DNA of 64,000 nt. It comes from Saccharomycopsis phalli (lineage: Eukaryota > Ascomycota > Saccharomycetes > Ascoideales > Saccharomycopsidaceae). The DNA lies in contig CP073218.1 of NCBI GenBank assembly GCA_020342235.1, positions 1,240,001 through 1,304,000 on the forward strand. Direction: 5' to 3'. Positions 9,701-17,813 of the stretch are shown here, piece by piece (within the stretch, counting starts at the first letter, position 1; the number at the start of each line of letters is the position of its first letter). The translations under genes were made by a program, and so were the position numbers. The notes under the pieces are model-generated. The model worked only from the letters and a program-made list of their open reading frames with translations. It ran no database searches and was not told the origin of the DNA.

Positions 9701-10080
9701 TCGATGGAGAGTCGTCTGGATGTGATCTTGATACCTATTATATCTCCTCCCCGTAGTGTATCGATGTGGTCAATCCGGAACTTTGGTGATGTTGATTTTA
9801 TGATGTGGTTGCTGACATAGGTTACAACTCTGGGACGGACAGGGGGTGCTCCATTTGGAGCCGACTCCGTAAGCGCCTCATTTGCTGTGGATGATGATTG
9901 AGATTCGGGGACGTCGAACATAGTGAAGGCTTGTCCTAGATTTGTGAGGCCCCATGCACCGTGACGGTATGGAGGCTCTTGAACCATGATAATAGCCTTT
10001 GAATTTTTGTAGTGATTAAGTGTTGCTTCGAGAATTGATAGTTTCTTTTGTATGTTAATGGAGATGACTAATATCTTCAT
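6703..10080 (-). CDS. LINE copy 2 ORF2: APE endonuclease-reverse transcriptase
   Basis: The 1125-residue protein aligns end to end with ORF2 of copy 1 and is its nearest relative here. Endonuclease motifs: V-Q-E-P-P-Y-R, N-I-Y-N-A-P, G-D-L-N-A-S-H-P-S-F-T-S and G-S-D-H-Y-G-L-R. RT motifs: K-K-A-P-G-P-D, I-P-K-P-G-K, D-I-E-G-A-F-N-N-M, F-G-V-P-Q-G-S-P-I-S-P and G-F-I-D-D-I. The C-terminal knuckle is C-x2-C-x8-H-x3-C. It acts as the nicking and target-primed copying enzyme. No RNase H is seen. Translation probably depends on re-initiation at the ATGA shared with the ORF1 stop (10077-10080). All catalytic-looking residues of both domains appear present. Confidence 0.95.
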   Translation of the reverse strand: MKILVISINIQKKLSILEATLNHYKNSKAIIMVQEPPYRHGAWGLTNLGQAFTMFDVPESQSSSTANEALTESAPNGAPPVRPRVVTYVSNHIIKSTSPKFRIDHIDTLRGGDIIGIKITSRRLSIDLINIYNAPATSAAHLLSESLETLQHHLVSCGGRFKGVIMGDLNASHPSFTSRIIPGQRATSDTAAIDAIIELGDLSCLNEYDKPTHQRGNTLDVILASPSLSRKVSSLTKLMQFGSDHYGLRVNIKTSGTRGPGPFLLLPNYSKTDWLKVLEELDRKGPKLQLRSPQALNKVTNSFTKRIQKLIADHTPRKKVSYLSKRWFTPEVKGAFDRMRKMTMNDPQRRNALEEFTKILARAKADCWNSFLESLDSSTIWTAFKYSTPRITHKMSKLHNEQTQLFSETFYPQISVGEELSRNTFTLHEVPPDTINLITKEEIYNSFRYLKLKKAPGPDQISVGQIRELWKGNTFPNQMEAIFNACLMLGICPDQWKESITVVIPKPGKPDYNVAKAYRPISLLNIMGKIYESIMTQRLAATIKLPNGQFGGRAGYCATDAVMSLVNEVSRYKQVQKVREHRGLTAGIRTLPSQHRHSGAVLVDIEGAFNNMNHPILLAKMKQVGAPPEIINWTSSFLTNRKTKLRINNELTESWIPVTFGVPQGSPISPILFMIYTHDLYKRLTDNGVQVIGFIDDITIFKHGKQKTIQKALSESLRICHQWARENHTSFDYGKKLQYIRFHPNTTGSVLRLPNGQTKDESEVVKLLGITLDKRLRFTEHIKSTITRAKKVTEHIKTLSRVTHGTRGTTTLTLFKTCTLPIISYGLEIFYFKLNKSQRNKIQVCHNTALRLALGMLRPTAIGILNIESGSLPLSLLLKRIAIDKCTRWFTNTNPSNPIQKSIDTQIKSGVANNELHAYPLIKETLAALNISIPYQRSFEDVSSRINQRAEQLIQDQTELETATQQMAPLKQRKISVLKEATRKKVTKEWQELIDSNEIRLPTHYTTLRRGPIQVTTEKSTLLLSEALVGPKRALSKISQLLSGQSLVSHKTKTLFNAEASPSCSRCEDAAPSIFHDFSCPILLDSRAQAQIPEGITNATQARILFSDKAKLKNLIEFYSSVLDR

Positions 10081-11825
10081 TTTAATTGCCGGCGACCAGA
10101 CTTGGAGGCTCCACTCTGGTAGGTTTTGGCTAGACTTATTCTGGGACGGAGTTTCCGGGCTTTACTCTCAATCTCTTTTGCAATTCTTTCTGCCTTGATT
10201 GCTTTCCGGCTGGCAGTGGCTTCGTTTGTTGATGGAGTCGAGTCTTTGTCATTTTCCTGAGAGAGCTCCTCTTCCTGCTCCTCTTCTGGGCCTGACTGGA
10301 GCTCTGATTCTTCATCCATGTTGTCGTCCAGGTATGTATCGTCTTCCTCCTGATCATCTTGTGGGACATAGTCCGGGTCCATGTCCTCGGATTCGTCGTC
10401 GTCGTTGTCTTGGTGGGCCAAGGTGTCGTCCTCAGGGGTGTTGTCCTTGGCTTGGGTTTCAGGTACCTTCTCGCTACCTGGAGTAGCTGATGGTGGGGTG
10501 GTGGCTCGAGGCTGGGCCTCCAGTGGTGGACTTTTCATTTGAGATTGACTGCGTGTGACTCTCCCGCTATGTTGGCTTGTGATTGGCTCATTTGGCGGGC
10601 TCATGTGTTGCCGTTTTCTTGGATTAGACCGCTCTCTCGTGGCGTACACTGGGATGGGTGTAAATCCGTTAAGGTAGAAACTTTGCTTGGTGAAGAAGGT
10701 TGCAGTGTCTTCATTTGGAAAGAAGACCTTGGCACAGTAAGCTTTTTCGTTATCTTCTGAGATATTGTCCCAGTCAATGTGGACATCTCGTTTGATGAGA
10801 GCTCGTGGAGGGGCGGAGAAGAGTGGGTCATCCCATTCTAGTTTTTTGACTTCCTTTATGAAGAAAGCTTCAAGGGCGGCTGGTGAGACTTTGAGGGGGA
10901 TGTTCCCCACGACGCGCGTGGCCCAAGGGCTCGGGTCGAAAAATCCCGGTGATTCAAAGATGGAGAGAACAGTATTCTTTGCCTCCATGCTCAATGGCTC
11001 GGAGACGTGAATTCTGATCTGTTTGGAGCGTGTGAGAGTGACGCGGGTAGCCTGTGGAATCTGTTCGCGAAAGGTGTTGACTTGCTTGACTTGTTGGTCC
11101 CTTTCAGCTTGACAAGATGGGTTTGGATTCGGGTTCTGAATGTAGAAGAGTTTCCCTTGAGCGTACAACTCCCTTCCGTCAATACGGTAAGGTGAATTAG
11201 GGCGCCCCCTATGGGTTGGACGAGTTGACGGTGGATTGCTTCTCATGCCCCGGGCGGCTGCTTGAGAGTAGCTAGTGCTTTTGGTGGATCTGAATTCAGC
11301 CTTTAGCTCCCGGATCTCATTCATTAGAGTGCTGTAGGCCTGTTTGTTTTCTTGTGCATCTTTGTCAAGGCGATCGATGCGCTCTGTGGTTGATTTTTGC
11401 CAAGGTAGTGTTGGTTGTTTAGAGCAGAGCTCCTCCATAATGCTGTTGGTGGTAGTAATCCAAGTGCGGATGAATTCTGGGATGTCTTCGGTAAGTGGAG
11501 GAAGAGGGATTCTCCGTGCGAGCGCTTTCTCAAACGGCAGCGGTAAATGGGATGTCGGCCAGACGGAATTGGATGTCGGTGAGGGGTACTCTGTCCCGTG
11601 TTGGGCAGCGGAGCTGCTCTCAGGGGCAAAGTTAGGGGATTGGTGCGATGCAGTTGCATCTGACCATGGTTCCTGGATTGGCCGCCGCGGCGAGCCTGGG
11701 CTTTTTTCAATCATCCTGGGCGGATCTCCTGGGAAATCTGCTGATGATTGATGAACCGAGGGGGCCAAAGGCCCCTCGGATACTTCGCTTTCAGAAACGT
11801 GATTCCTGTATGCAAAATTTTCCAT
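10077..11825 (-). CDS. LINE copy 2 ORF1 protein (RNA-binding, probable)
   Basis: The protein has 582 residues. The N-terminal ~100 are Ser/Pro-rich and disordered-looking. A coiled-coil-like stretch (residues ~130-195) carries S-T-L-M-N-E-I-R-E-L-K-A-E-F. A globular core (~residues 215-395) may hold an RRM-like fold (W-A-T-R-V-V-G-N-I-P, then the A-P-P-R-A-L-I segment). The tail is very acidic (runs of Asp/Glu, ~residues 455-535) and ends basic. LINE ORF1 proteins coat the element RNA; this role is inferred from position and layout. There are no CCHC knuckles, unlike ORF1 of many Tad or Jockey elements. The ATG lies 3 nt from the element's 5' end. Confidence 0.88.
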   Translation of the reverse strand: MENFAYRNHVSESEVSEGPLAPSVHQSSADFPGDPPRMIEKSPGSPRRPIQEPWSDATASHQSPNFAPESSSAAQHGTEYPSPTSNSVWPTSHLPLPFEKALARRIPLPPLTEDIPEFIRTWITTTNSIMEELCSKQPTLPWQKSTTERIDRLDKDAQENKQAYSTLMNEIRELKAEFRSTKSTSYSQAAARGMRSNPPSTRPTHRGRPNSPYRIDGRELYAQGKLFYIQNPNPNPSCQAERDQQVKQVNTFREQIPQATRVTLTRSKQIRIHVSEPLSMEAKNTVLSIFESPGFFDPSPWATRVVGNIPLKVSPAALEAFFIKEVKKLEWDDPLFSAPPRALIKRDVHIDWDNISEDNEKAYCAKVFFPNEDTATFFTKQSFYLNGFTPIPVYATRERSNPRKRQHMSPPNEPITSQHSGRVTRSQSQMKSPPLEAQPRATTPPSATPGSEKVPETQAKDNTPEDDTLAHQDNDDDESEDMDPDYVPQDDQEEDDTYLDDNMDEESELQSGPEEEQEEELSQENDKDSTPSTNEATASRKAIKAERIAKEIESKARKLRPRISLAKTYQSGASKSGRRQLK

Positions 11826-11828
11826 TTT

Positions 11829-12088
11829 TCATAATTATATTACTACATGGGAAGTAACCATAGCCTATCAGATCTTTCAATGACCATTGGAGACTATACA
11901 GTGTTTTGTTGTTTGTTTGTATGATACAATGAATCCTTTGTACTTAATACTGCGAAATATCAAGACATTTCAATGGACCAAATATGAAATGCAGTGCCTA
12001 GTAAATATTTGCCTATTAATAAAATTGACAGCCTTTTACAGGAGCCATCTACATCATGCATCCATGGAAAGAATTAGTGCCGTACTAA
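11829..12088 (+). repeat. duplicated segment, arm 1, middle part; starts and ends with LINE target duplications
   Basis: These 260 bp lie between LINE copies 2 and 3 and are identical by eye to 19001-19260. Bases 11829-11842 are the 5'-side target duplication of LINE copy 2. Bases 12076-12088 (AGTGCCGTACTAA) are the 3'-side target duplication of LINE copy 3. No gene is seen. Confidence 0.92.
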
Positions 12089-12163
12089 TAATAATAATAT
12101 TTATTTTTGTATTTAGCTATATATTGTCTCCGGCAATACGGTGATTCGACAGATATATTTTCA

Positions 12164-12180
12164 CTCAGGAACATCCTGAG
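12164..12180 (-). other. 3' UTR hairpin of LINE copy 3
   Basis: CTCAGGA pairs with TCCTGAG over a 3-nt loop. The hairpin is kept unchanged in the broken relative at 61352-61368, where the surrounding sequence has drifted. It may be the counterpart of the stem-loop in copies 1 and 2. Confidence 0.6.
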
Positions 12181-12339
12181 GCAGCATTGCTGTTGAAGAA
12201 AACCCTTTGTCAACCCTCATTTGGTTGCTTGGGATTAAAAACTTCAGTGGGGGCAGTTATATTGTTGGTGCTTGGTGCTTGTATGGATTGTGTAAGAAGC
12301 CTGGTCACTCTTGTTGTCGAATGTGACCGCTGAATCTCA

Positions 12340-15300
12340 TCATGTGTTGGAGGAATCATATTCCAACACGTTCTGGTAGAACTCAAGGAGTTTGTGGACT
12401 GATTTTTGGTCGGCAAACACTTTTCCAAGCGTATTGCGTATGCCATGAGTGGAATCTAGTATGTCATCAATGCGCGATAGAATTCGAGCTTCTAGGAGCT
12501 CTGGGCATCGTAGGTCATGTATGATGGAGGGGGAGTGAGTCCCACATCGTTTGCACTTTGGGTCATCATTGCCAAATAATTTGAGCAACGATCCGTCTGT
12601 GAGGCTCTTTCCGCTGAGTAGTTGTGATGCCAAACTGAGGATTGCCTTGGGGCCTGCAAGTGCTTCCGTGAGGAGGAGCTTGGTTTTGTCTCGGTGCACT
12701 TTGAAAGGAGTGGTGCTGATTTTGCGTGCGTTCCTATAGTGGTTTGGGAATGATTCGCTGGTTGAGGTGATCATTGCTTGCCACTCTTTGGTTGCTGCGT
12801 CTGAGGCTATTTTCTTGAGCATCTGGATGCGGGTCCGTCTTGGATCTTGCATCGGTGGCGGGTCGTCCTCGAGTCGTTGTTCCTCTAGTGCATAATCCGC
12901 GCGTTGTTCAAGTAATCGAGCGGCTGCGTCAAACGTTCTGATATCTGGATTGTGAGGGGCTGTTGCCTGTAACATGTCCTGGATAAGAGGGCGCTTTGGA
13001 ATTATGATTCTCGTGCTTCCATTGATCGTGGCAGTTTGGAACAAACTTGAGCGGACTGGGTTTTGGCGTGATGTATTCATGAACCATCTCATAGATTTCA
13101 TTATTGCCAAGGACTTGAGTAGGATCGTTGGTGGTGGAATACCACTTTCGATATAGATGATCGGGGTGGACGTGGGTCTGAGGAGGCCTAGCGCCAGTCG
13201 TAGGATTGAGTTGAATATCACACTGACCTGACCCCATTGGGTTTTTGTCATGCTGTTATAGAACACCTCGAGTCCATACGATATGATGGGGACTGCGCAC
13301 GTTTTGAACAATATTATCGTGGTACGTCCCGTGGTTCCTCGTGTCATTCGGCTTAAGTACCTTATTTGTTCAGCAGTACGGCGCATCTTGGACAATGTTT
13401 GTTTTAGATGGCTCCTGAAGCTGAGTCTTGAATCAAGGGTAATGCCTAATAACTTGACCTCGTTTGTTTCCTCCTTTCGTCCTCCGTTCGGAAGTTGGAG
13501 GCTAGATTCACAGTTCGGTAACCGTCTTCGATTCGGGAAGAATCGTATGTATTGTAGTTTCGGGCCATAGTCAAAGCTTGTGAAATTCTCTTGACCCCAT
13601 TGATGGCATTCCTGTAAGCATCGTTGAAGTGTATGCTCAATGTCGCCTCGGGATCCCGTTTTGACAATTGTAATGTCATCAATGAATCCTAAAGCCACAG
13701 CCCCTTTCCGCTCAAGCCGGTTGTAGAGGTCGTGGGTGTAGATCATGAAGAGGATTGGAGAGATTGGAGAGCCTTGTGGGACACCGAACGTAACGGGGAG
13801 GTGCTGGTCTGATAACTGTCCATCAATTTTTAGCTGAGTGCTTCGGTTCTGGAGGAAGTTATTAGTCCAATTAATTATCTCGGGTGGAGCGCCGACGGCC
13901 TGCATCTTTTGTAGTAGGATCGGGTGGCTCATGTTGTTGAAGGCACCTTCAATGTCGACTAGGACTGCTCCGGAGTGGCTGGAGTTGTCTAGTGGCATTT
14001 TCTGGTTGTCCTTGAGGTGAGTCTGGGCGTGGACCTTGAGGTTATTTACTAAGGTTGTAACCGCATCCGTTGCGCAGTACCCTTTGCGCCCCCCAAATTG
14101 GTAAGATGGAAGTTGGATTTTGGCAACCAATCTTTGGGTCATGATTGACTCGAAGATTTTCCCAAGTATATTGAGTAAGCTAATTGGTCGAAATGATTTT
14201 GGTGTCTCGTAATTGGCCTTTCCCGGTTTCGGGATTACTACCGTGATGCTGGTTTTCCACTGTTTGGGGAATGCTCCAAGTTTGAGGCACGCGTTGTAGA
14301 TCAATTCCAACTGGTCAGGGAAGGTTTTCCCATGCCAAAGCTCCCTGATTTGACCAACGGTGAGCTGGTCAGGACCTGGAGCTTTTTTGAGCTTTAGGTA
14401 TCTGATGGTGTTGAATATTTCCTCCTTCGTTATTGGTTCGATGTCGTCCCAATGAGTGTTGTGCGGTTGGAACGAAGCTGGCGTGAGGCTCTCACCTACA
14501 GTGATCTGTGGGTAAAAGGTTTTGCCAAAGGCTTCGTGTTGTTCCTCGTACAGTTTCATCATTCTATGGCGCTTTGCTGGGTTTGTGTATCTGTAAGCAG
14601 TCCAGATGGTGGTGTGGTCCAACTTGAGTAAGAAATCATTCCAGCACTTGGATTTGGCTTTTTGAACAGTTTCCTGAAAGGCCTTCTGAGCATTGCTTCG
14701 TTCTGGATTGTCCATTGCGAGGCTTGTGACAGTTCTATACGCGTCTTTGACTTCTTGAGTGAACCACCTTTTTGAGCGGCTATTTACTAGTTTCATCGGG
14801 GTGTTTCTGTCAATTAGTTGCCTTAGACTCTGGGTTAACTTGGCGGATGCCTTGTTTAGTTCATCCTCTGTGTGGATGGCGCTTGCGAACCGACGTTTAT
14901 CTAGTGTTGCACGTACCTTTGACCAGTCCGTTTTAGAGTAGTTATGCACCGTTTTTGGCTTGATCTTGTTCGACATGTCGGGAGGGCGGAGTGATACGCG
15001 AAGACCGAAGTGGTCGGAGCCGAATTGCCGAAGCTTTGGCTGTGGTGTCACTTGCCCTTCCAACTTATCGCTGATTAGTATAACATCAAGAGTGTTACCG
15101 TCACGGTGTGTGGGCTGGTCGATGATGTTAAGGCATTGGAGTTTCCCCATTTCCATGATGTCATCGATCCTCAGTGTGGCCTTCCGTGCTTCCACCCCTG
15201 CTATGTTGCGAGAGGTAAAGGCTGGGTGGGCTGCATTGAGGTCGCCCATGATAATTCCATTGAAAATTCCTTGTTTGTCTATAATGTAGTTTCTTACTAG

Positions 15301-15693
15301 TTTTAGCGACCGGGACTTGAGGTGGGCCTTGGAATCGTGCGGCGCATTGTAGATGTTGATGATGTCTACAACTTGCTTTCGTGATTCTAAGGTGATTCCC
15401 ACACAGTCTCTATCTTTTAATTCATTGATATACCTTGTGCGGTAGCCATATTGTTGATCTTTAATTTTCTTGTTAACATATGTCGTGGCCCTAGGTCGGG
15501 CTGACTGGTCGTTTACCTCAGGGAGGTAATCATATTTGTCATAGGCGGCGTGGTTGCAAGTCTCATCGGGGTTGCACTGACGTGCAGTCTCCTGGACTAA
15601 TAGTATTACTGCCGAATTCTTGTAATGGTCAAGGACCGCTTCTAGATGCGGCCTTCGTTTCTGGATGTTGATCGAGATGATTGTTATCTTCAT
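12340..15693 (-). CDS. LINE copy 3 ORF2: APE endonuclease-reverse transcriptase
   Basis: The 1117-residue protein has the same domain order as ORF2 of copies 1 and 2 but is clearly more distant. Endonuclease motifs: I-I-S-I-N-I-Q-K-R, L-V-Q-E, N-I-Y-N-A-P, G-D-L-N-A-A-H-P-A-F-T-S-R and G-S-D-H-F-G-L-R. RT motifs: K-K-A-P-G-P-D, I-P-K-P-G-K, S-F-R-P-I-S-L-L-N, D-I-E-G-A-F-N-N-M, F-G-V-P-Q-G-S-P-I-S-P and G-F-I-D-D-I. The C-terminal knuckle is C-K-R-C then H-D-L-R-C. No RNase H domain is visible. The ATG (15693-15691) overlaps the ORF1 TGA (15692-15690). Confidence 0.95.
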   Translation of the reverse strand: MKITIISINIQKRRPHLEAVLDHYKNSAVILLVQETARQCNPDETCNHAAYDKYDYLPEVNDQSARPRATTYVNKKIKDQQYGYRTRYINELKDRDCVGITLESRKQVVDIINIYNAPHDSKAHLKSRSLKLVRNYIIDKQGIFNGIIMGDLNAAHPAFTSRNIAGVEARKATLRIDDIMEMGKLQCLNIIDQPTHRDGNTLDVILISDKLEGQVTPQPKLRQFGSDHFGLRVSLRPPDMSNKIKPKTVHNYSKTDWSKVRATLDKRRFASAIHTEDELNKASAKLTQSLRQLIDRNTPMKLVNSRSKRWFTQEVKDAYRTVTSLAMDNPERSNAQKAFQETVQKAKSKCWNDFLLKLDHTTIWTAYRYTNPAKRHRMMKLYEEQHEAFGKTFYPQITVGESLTPASFQPHNTHWDDIEPITKEEIFNTIRYLKLKKAPGPDQLTVGQIRELWHGKTFPDQLELIYNACLKLGAFPKQWKTSITVVIPKPGKANYETPKSFRPISLLNILGKIFESIMTQRLVAKIQLPSYQFGGRKGYCATDAVTTLVNNLKVHAQTHLKDNQKMPLDNSSHSGAVLVDIEGAFNNMSHPILLQKMQAVGAPPEIINWTNNFLQNRSTQLKIDGQLSDQHLPVTFGVPQGSPISPILFMIYTHDLYNRLERKGAVALGFIDDITIVKTGSRGDIEHTLQRCLQECHQWGQENFTSFDYGPKLQYIRFFPNRRRLPNCESSLQLPNGGRKEETNEVKLLGITLDSRLSFRSHLKQTLSKMRRTAEQIRYLSRMTRGTTGRTTIILFKTCAVPIISYGLEVFYNSMTKTQWGQVSVIFNSILRLALGLLRPTSTPIIYIESGIPPPTILLKSLAIMKSMRWFMNTSRQNPVRSSLFQTATINGSTRIIIPKRPLIQDMLQATAPHNPDIRTFDAAARLLEQRADYALEEQRLEDDPPPMQDPRRTRIQMLKKIASDAATKEWQAMITSTSESFPNHYRNARKISTTPFKVHRDKTKLLLTEALAGPKAILSLASQLLSGKSLTDGSLLKLFGNDDPKCKRCGTHSPSIIHDLRCPELLEARILSRIDDILDSTHGIRNTLGKVFADQKSVHKLLEFYQNVLEYDSSNT

Positions 15694-17147
15694 TGTGATC
15701 CAACTTGGCTTGAGTCACTGTGGGAAACCATCTGAGTTCGACTTGACCGTAGATTATATCTTGATGTCGAGTTCTCATCAGGAGCTGGGTAAGTCTCCGT
15801 CGTATTGATCACTAGATCTTTTGGGATCTTGGGTTGACTGGAGGGGTTACTCGTGGCGTTTGGGTTTCCCGGTGTGCCGCTTTGTGCGGTGGAAGCAGGA
15901 GGGATGGAAGATGGTTGGCTCGTTTTTGACTTGGAGCCGCGGCTTCGGCGTGGCCGTCGCGGTGACTCTTTGAGGAGGTCAAGGTGAGTCCGTTTCCGGA
16001 TGTTGCGCTTTCCCTTGTACTCGGTTAGTCTGTGGATTTCTCCTTCGATGCAGTAGCGTTGTTCTGACGCGAATTGCGCTGTTGCCTCGTCCGGGAAGAA
16101 TAACCGAGCTGAGTAGCGTTTTGTGCATTCGATAGGGATTGTGGACCAATCCGGCATGTTTTCTGGGCTAATGAGTGGTCTTGGTGCGGAACACAAGGCT
16201 TCTCCTTCCCACTGCGCATTTCTTAAGGTTCTCGAAATTTCGAGTGCGACGTTGTCGGGGGAGAAGGTTGCTGGGACGTTTTGGATTACCCGTGAGACCC
16301 ATGGTTTTGTGTTGAGTGGTCCTGGTGATCCGAGCGCAGATTGGAGTGTCAACTTGTTTTCGTCGGTGAAGGGTTCGTTTAGGTGGACCCGGAAGTGGTG
16401 CGCCGCGGTGAGGCTGATCATGCTGATCTTGCATGCCGACTGGTCAATAATGGCTTTGGACTCAACTTCGAATTGGATGCGTTTTGCAGCACTCCATGTT
16501 CGACTTTGAGGATTAACGTAATACGCTAATCTGCCAGCTGTTTCAAGGTCTTTGCCAGTTGGTCTTTGCTCCCTGGTTTTGGTTCTGGTTGCAGTGTGGC
16601 CACGTTTTGATGAGGTGGCCGGGGGTGCGAGGAATGCATGTTGGGTTTGTAGAAATTGAATGGCTTCCTCCTGTCCAGCTTGGCGGAGGAAGGTGGTTGA
16701 ATCAAGTTTGTAAAACCGGGCGGCCCCAGAGATTGCGTTAGTGAGTACTCCGTAGGCCTGTATAGCGTCACGAGCCCTGTCCTCAAATGTGTAATTTGAG
16801 TTCCCGCTTTGGGAGGGGTGGTTAGTTTCATAAGGTTGGATAAGCTTTTCTTCGACGTTTTGTCGGTTCCAAGTTTGTGGGGGTGGCGAGATGGCACCCG
16901 GTGGGGTGTTGTATCCGCTTGTTTCGTGTTCTGAGGGGTCGGTTTCGTCCTCCTCGGTGAGGCCATAGGATTTTTTAATTTGGCCGTTGGTGTGTGTTGC
17001 TGGTGCCCTGGCGGCACTTGGGTCAATTTGAAGTTGGTTAATAGATTCGCCGTGGGAATCCATGCGGTTTGCTGTTGTTTGGGGCCCTAATGGGTCGCCC
17101 GGGGGTTCAAACTCATTTTGTGTTTCACCAATTTGGGAAGAACTCAT
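15690..17147 (-). CDS. LINE copy 3 ORF1 protein (RNA-binding, probable)
   Basis: The protein has 485 residues. Its N-terminus is polar and Pro-rich. The globular middle (~residues 190-380) aligns loosely with ORF1 of copies 1 and 2: W-V-S-R-V-I-Q-N-V-P, then C-S-A-P-R-P-L-I, then Y-S-A-R-L-F-F-P. A basic R-R-P-R-R-S-R-G patch and Ser/Thr/Pro tail follow. It lacks the long acidic tail of the copy 2 protein and has no CCHC knuckle. The role in coating element RNA is inferred. The ATG lies 6 nt from the element end, so almost no 5' UTR exists. Confidence 0.87.
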   Translation of the reverse strand: MSSSQIGETQNEFEPPGDPLGPQTTANRMDSHGESINQLQIDPSAARAPATHTNGQIKKSYGLTEEDETDPSEHETSGYNTPPGAISPPPQTWNRQNVEEKLIQPYETNHPSQSGNSNYTFEDRARDAIQAYGVLTNAISGAARFYKLDSTTFLRQAGQEEAIQFLQTQHAFLAPPATSSKRGHTATRTKTREQRPTGKDLETAGRLAYYVNPQSRTWSAAKRIQFEVESKAIIDQSACKISMISLTAAHHFRVHLNEPFTDENKLTLQSALGSPGPLNTKPWVSRVIQNVPATFSPDNVALEISRTLRNAQWEGEALCSAPRPLISPENMPDWSTIPIECTKRYSARLFFPDEATAQFASEQRYCIEGEIHRLTEYKGKRNIRKRTHLDLLKESPRRPRRSRGSKSKTSQPSSIPPASTAQSGTPGNPNATSNPSSQPKIPKDLVINTTETYPAPDENSTSRYNLRSSRTQMVSHSDSSQVGSQ

Positions 17148-17153
17148 TTTTCC

Positions 17154-17217
17154 AGTGCCGTACTAAAGACATCAGTTTAACTTTTATTAGCTGTAATGAC
17201 CAGAATCAAACTATGGA
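17154..17217 (+). repeat. duplicated segment, arm 1, last part (5'-side target duplication of LINE copy 3 at 17154-17166)
   Basis: The stretch after the duplication, 17167-17217, is identical by eye to 19261-19311. After that the arms differ. Confidence 0.88.
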
Positions 17218-17261
17218 AATTACAAAGAGTTACTGTCTTGCCCCATGGTGCTAGACTTAAA

Positions 17262-17812
17262 GTTGAGGTTGAACACCACAAGTAAGTCACCGGTAATGGG
17301 GTGTCACTCTACGTTAGAAATGTACTCACGGTACGGTACAACATGCAGATAATGCAGTTGTATCGGAATGTGAAAATCATGGCTGTGTGAACTTATGAGG
17401 CATATCTCTACTATGAAAGGGAATATATTTCCGTGGTTAAAGACATTAATAAGAACATTAATTCTATCGTGGTTCACAACCACTGCAGAATAGTTCACTA
17501 ATGCGAGGTTGGCGTTGGTGATGTCTCACCAACCTCCACCCTTGATTAGACGGTGGATGTGGTCCTCCAATAGGATTGAGTACAACTTCATTGGAAGATT
17601 AATCCCCCGGAGGACTTACAAACGTCTATATAAGGAGGACTTCCTTCGTATAGAAAACACAACTTGATCTGAACAATTCAAGCTAGACATTATATCTAGC
17701 AGAGCCCAATCAGGTTATCGATATCCTAAAGGAACAAAACAAATAATCAAGTAGTTTATATTTCATCATAATACTATGTCTAATCAGACCGAAATAAAAA
17801 TTATGACAAATT
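17262..17812 (+). mobile_element. LTR-retrotransposon relic, family A (LTR plus leader)
   Basis: An LTR-like segment starts GTTGAGGTTGAAC at 17262 and contains a TATATAAGG promoter-like motif (17623-17631). It gives way near 17700 to a leader with AGCAGAGCCC, resembling half-tRNA primer sites of Ty1/Copia elements, and then the start of a gag-like region. An inverted relative lies at 61610-61945. It is broken. Confidence 0.6.
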
Positions 17813-17813
17813 C

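Larger units (their letters stand above)
6422..11828 (-). mobile_element. LINE copy 2, complete, with 14-bp target-site duplication
   Basis: This 5407-bp element is on the minus strand. The 5' end at 11828 is only 3 nt before the ORF1 ATG. ORF1 is 10077-11825, ORF2 6703-10080 and the 3' UTR 6422-6702, ending in a (TAA)n tail. Both ORFs are open and the duplications are perfect, so the insertion is young and perhaps still active. The 3' UTR contains the C-C-G-T-C/G-A-C-G-G stem (plus-strand 6490-6518). Its upstream part (plus-strand ~6560-6690, with GGCGAAAAACTC on the minus strand) resembles the SINE body, so this subfamily is the closest LINE partner of the SINEs. Confidence 0.96.
12089..17153 (-). 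mobile_element. LINE copy 3, complete, with 13-bp target-site duplication
   Basis: This 5065-bp element is on the minus strand, flanked by AGTGCCGTACTAA at 12076-12088 and 17154-17166. The empty site (single copy) is at 19248-19260. The 5' end at 17153 is 6 nt before the ORF1 ATG. ORF1 is 15690-17147, ORF2 12340-15693 and the 3' UTR 12089-12339, ending in a (TTA)n tail. It belongs to a different subfamily from copies 1 and 2: its 3' UTR is unrelated and carries its own hairpin (12164-12180). Both ORFs are open, so it is recent. Broken relatives lie at 61345-61575 and 61985-62165. Confidence 0.96.

Noticed and set aside
10199-10486. Plus-strand frames opposite LINE copy 2 ORF1
   Set aside because: They are shadows of the acidic and Pro-rich coding region. 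No independent support.
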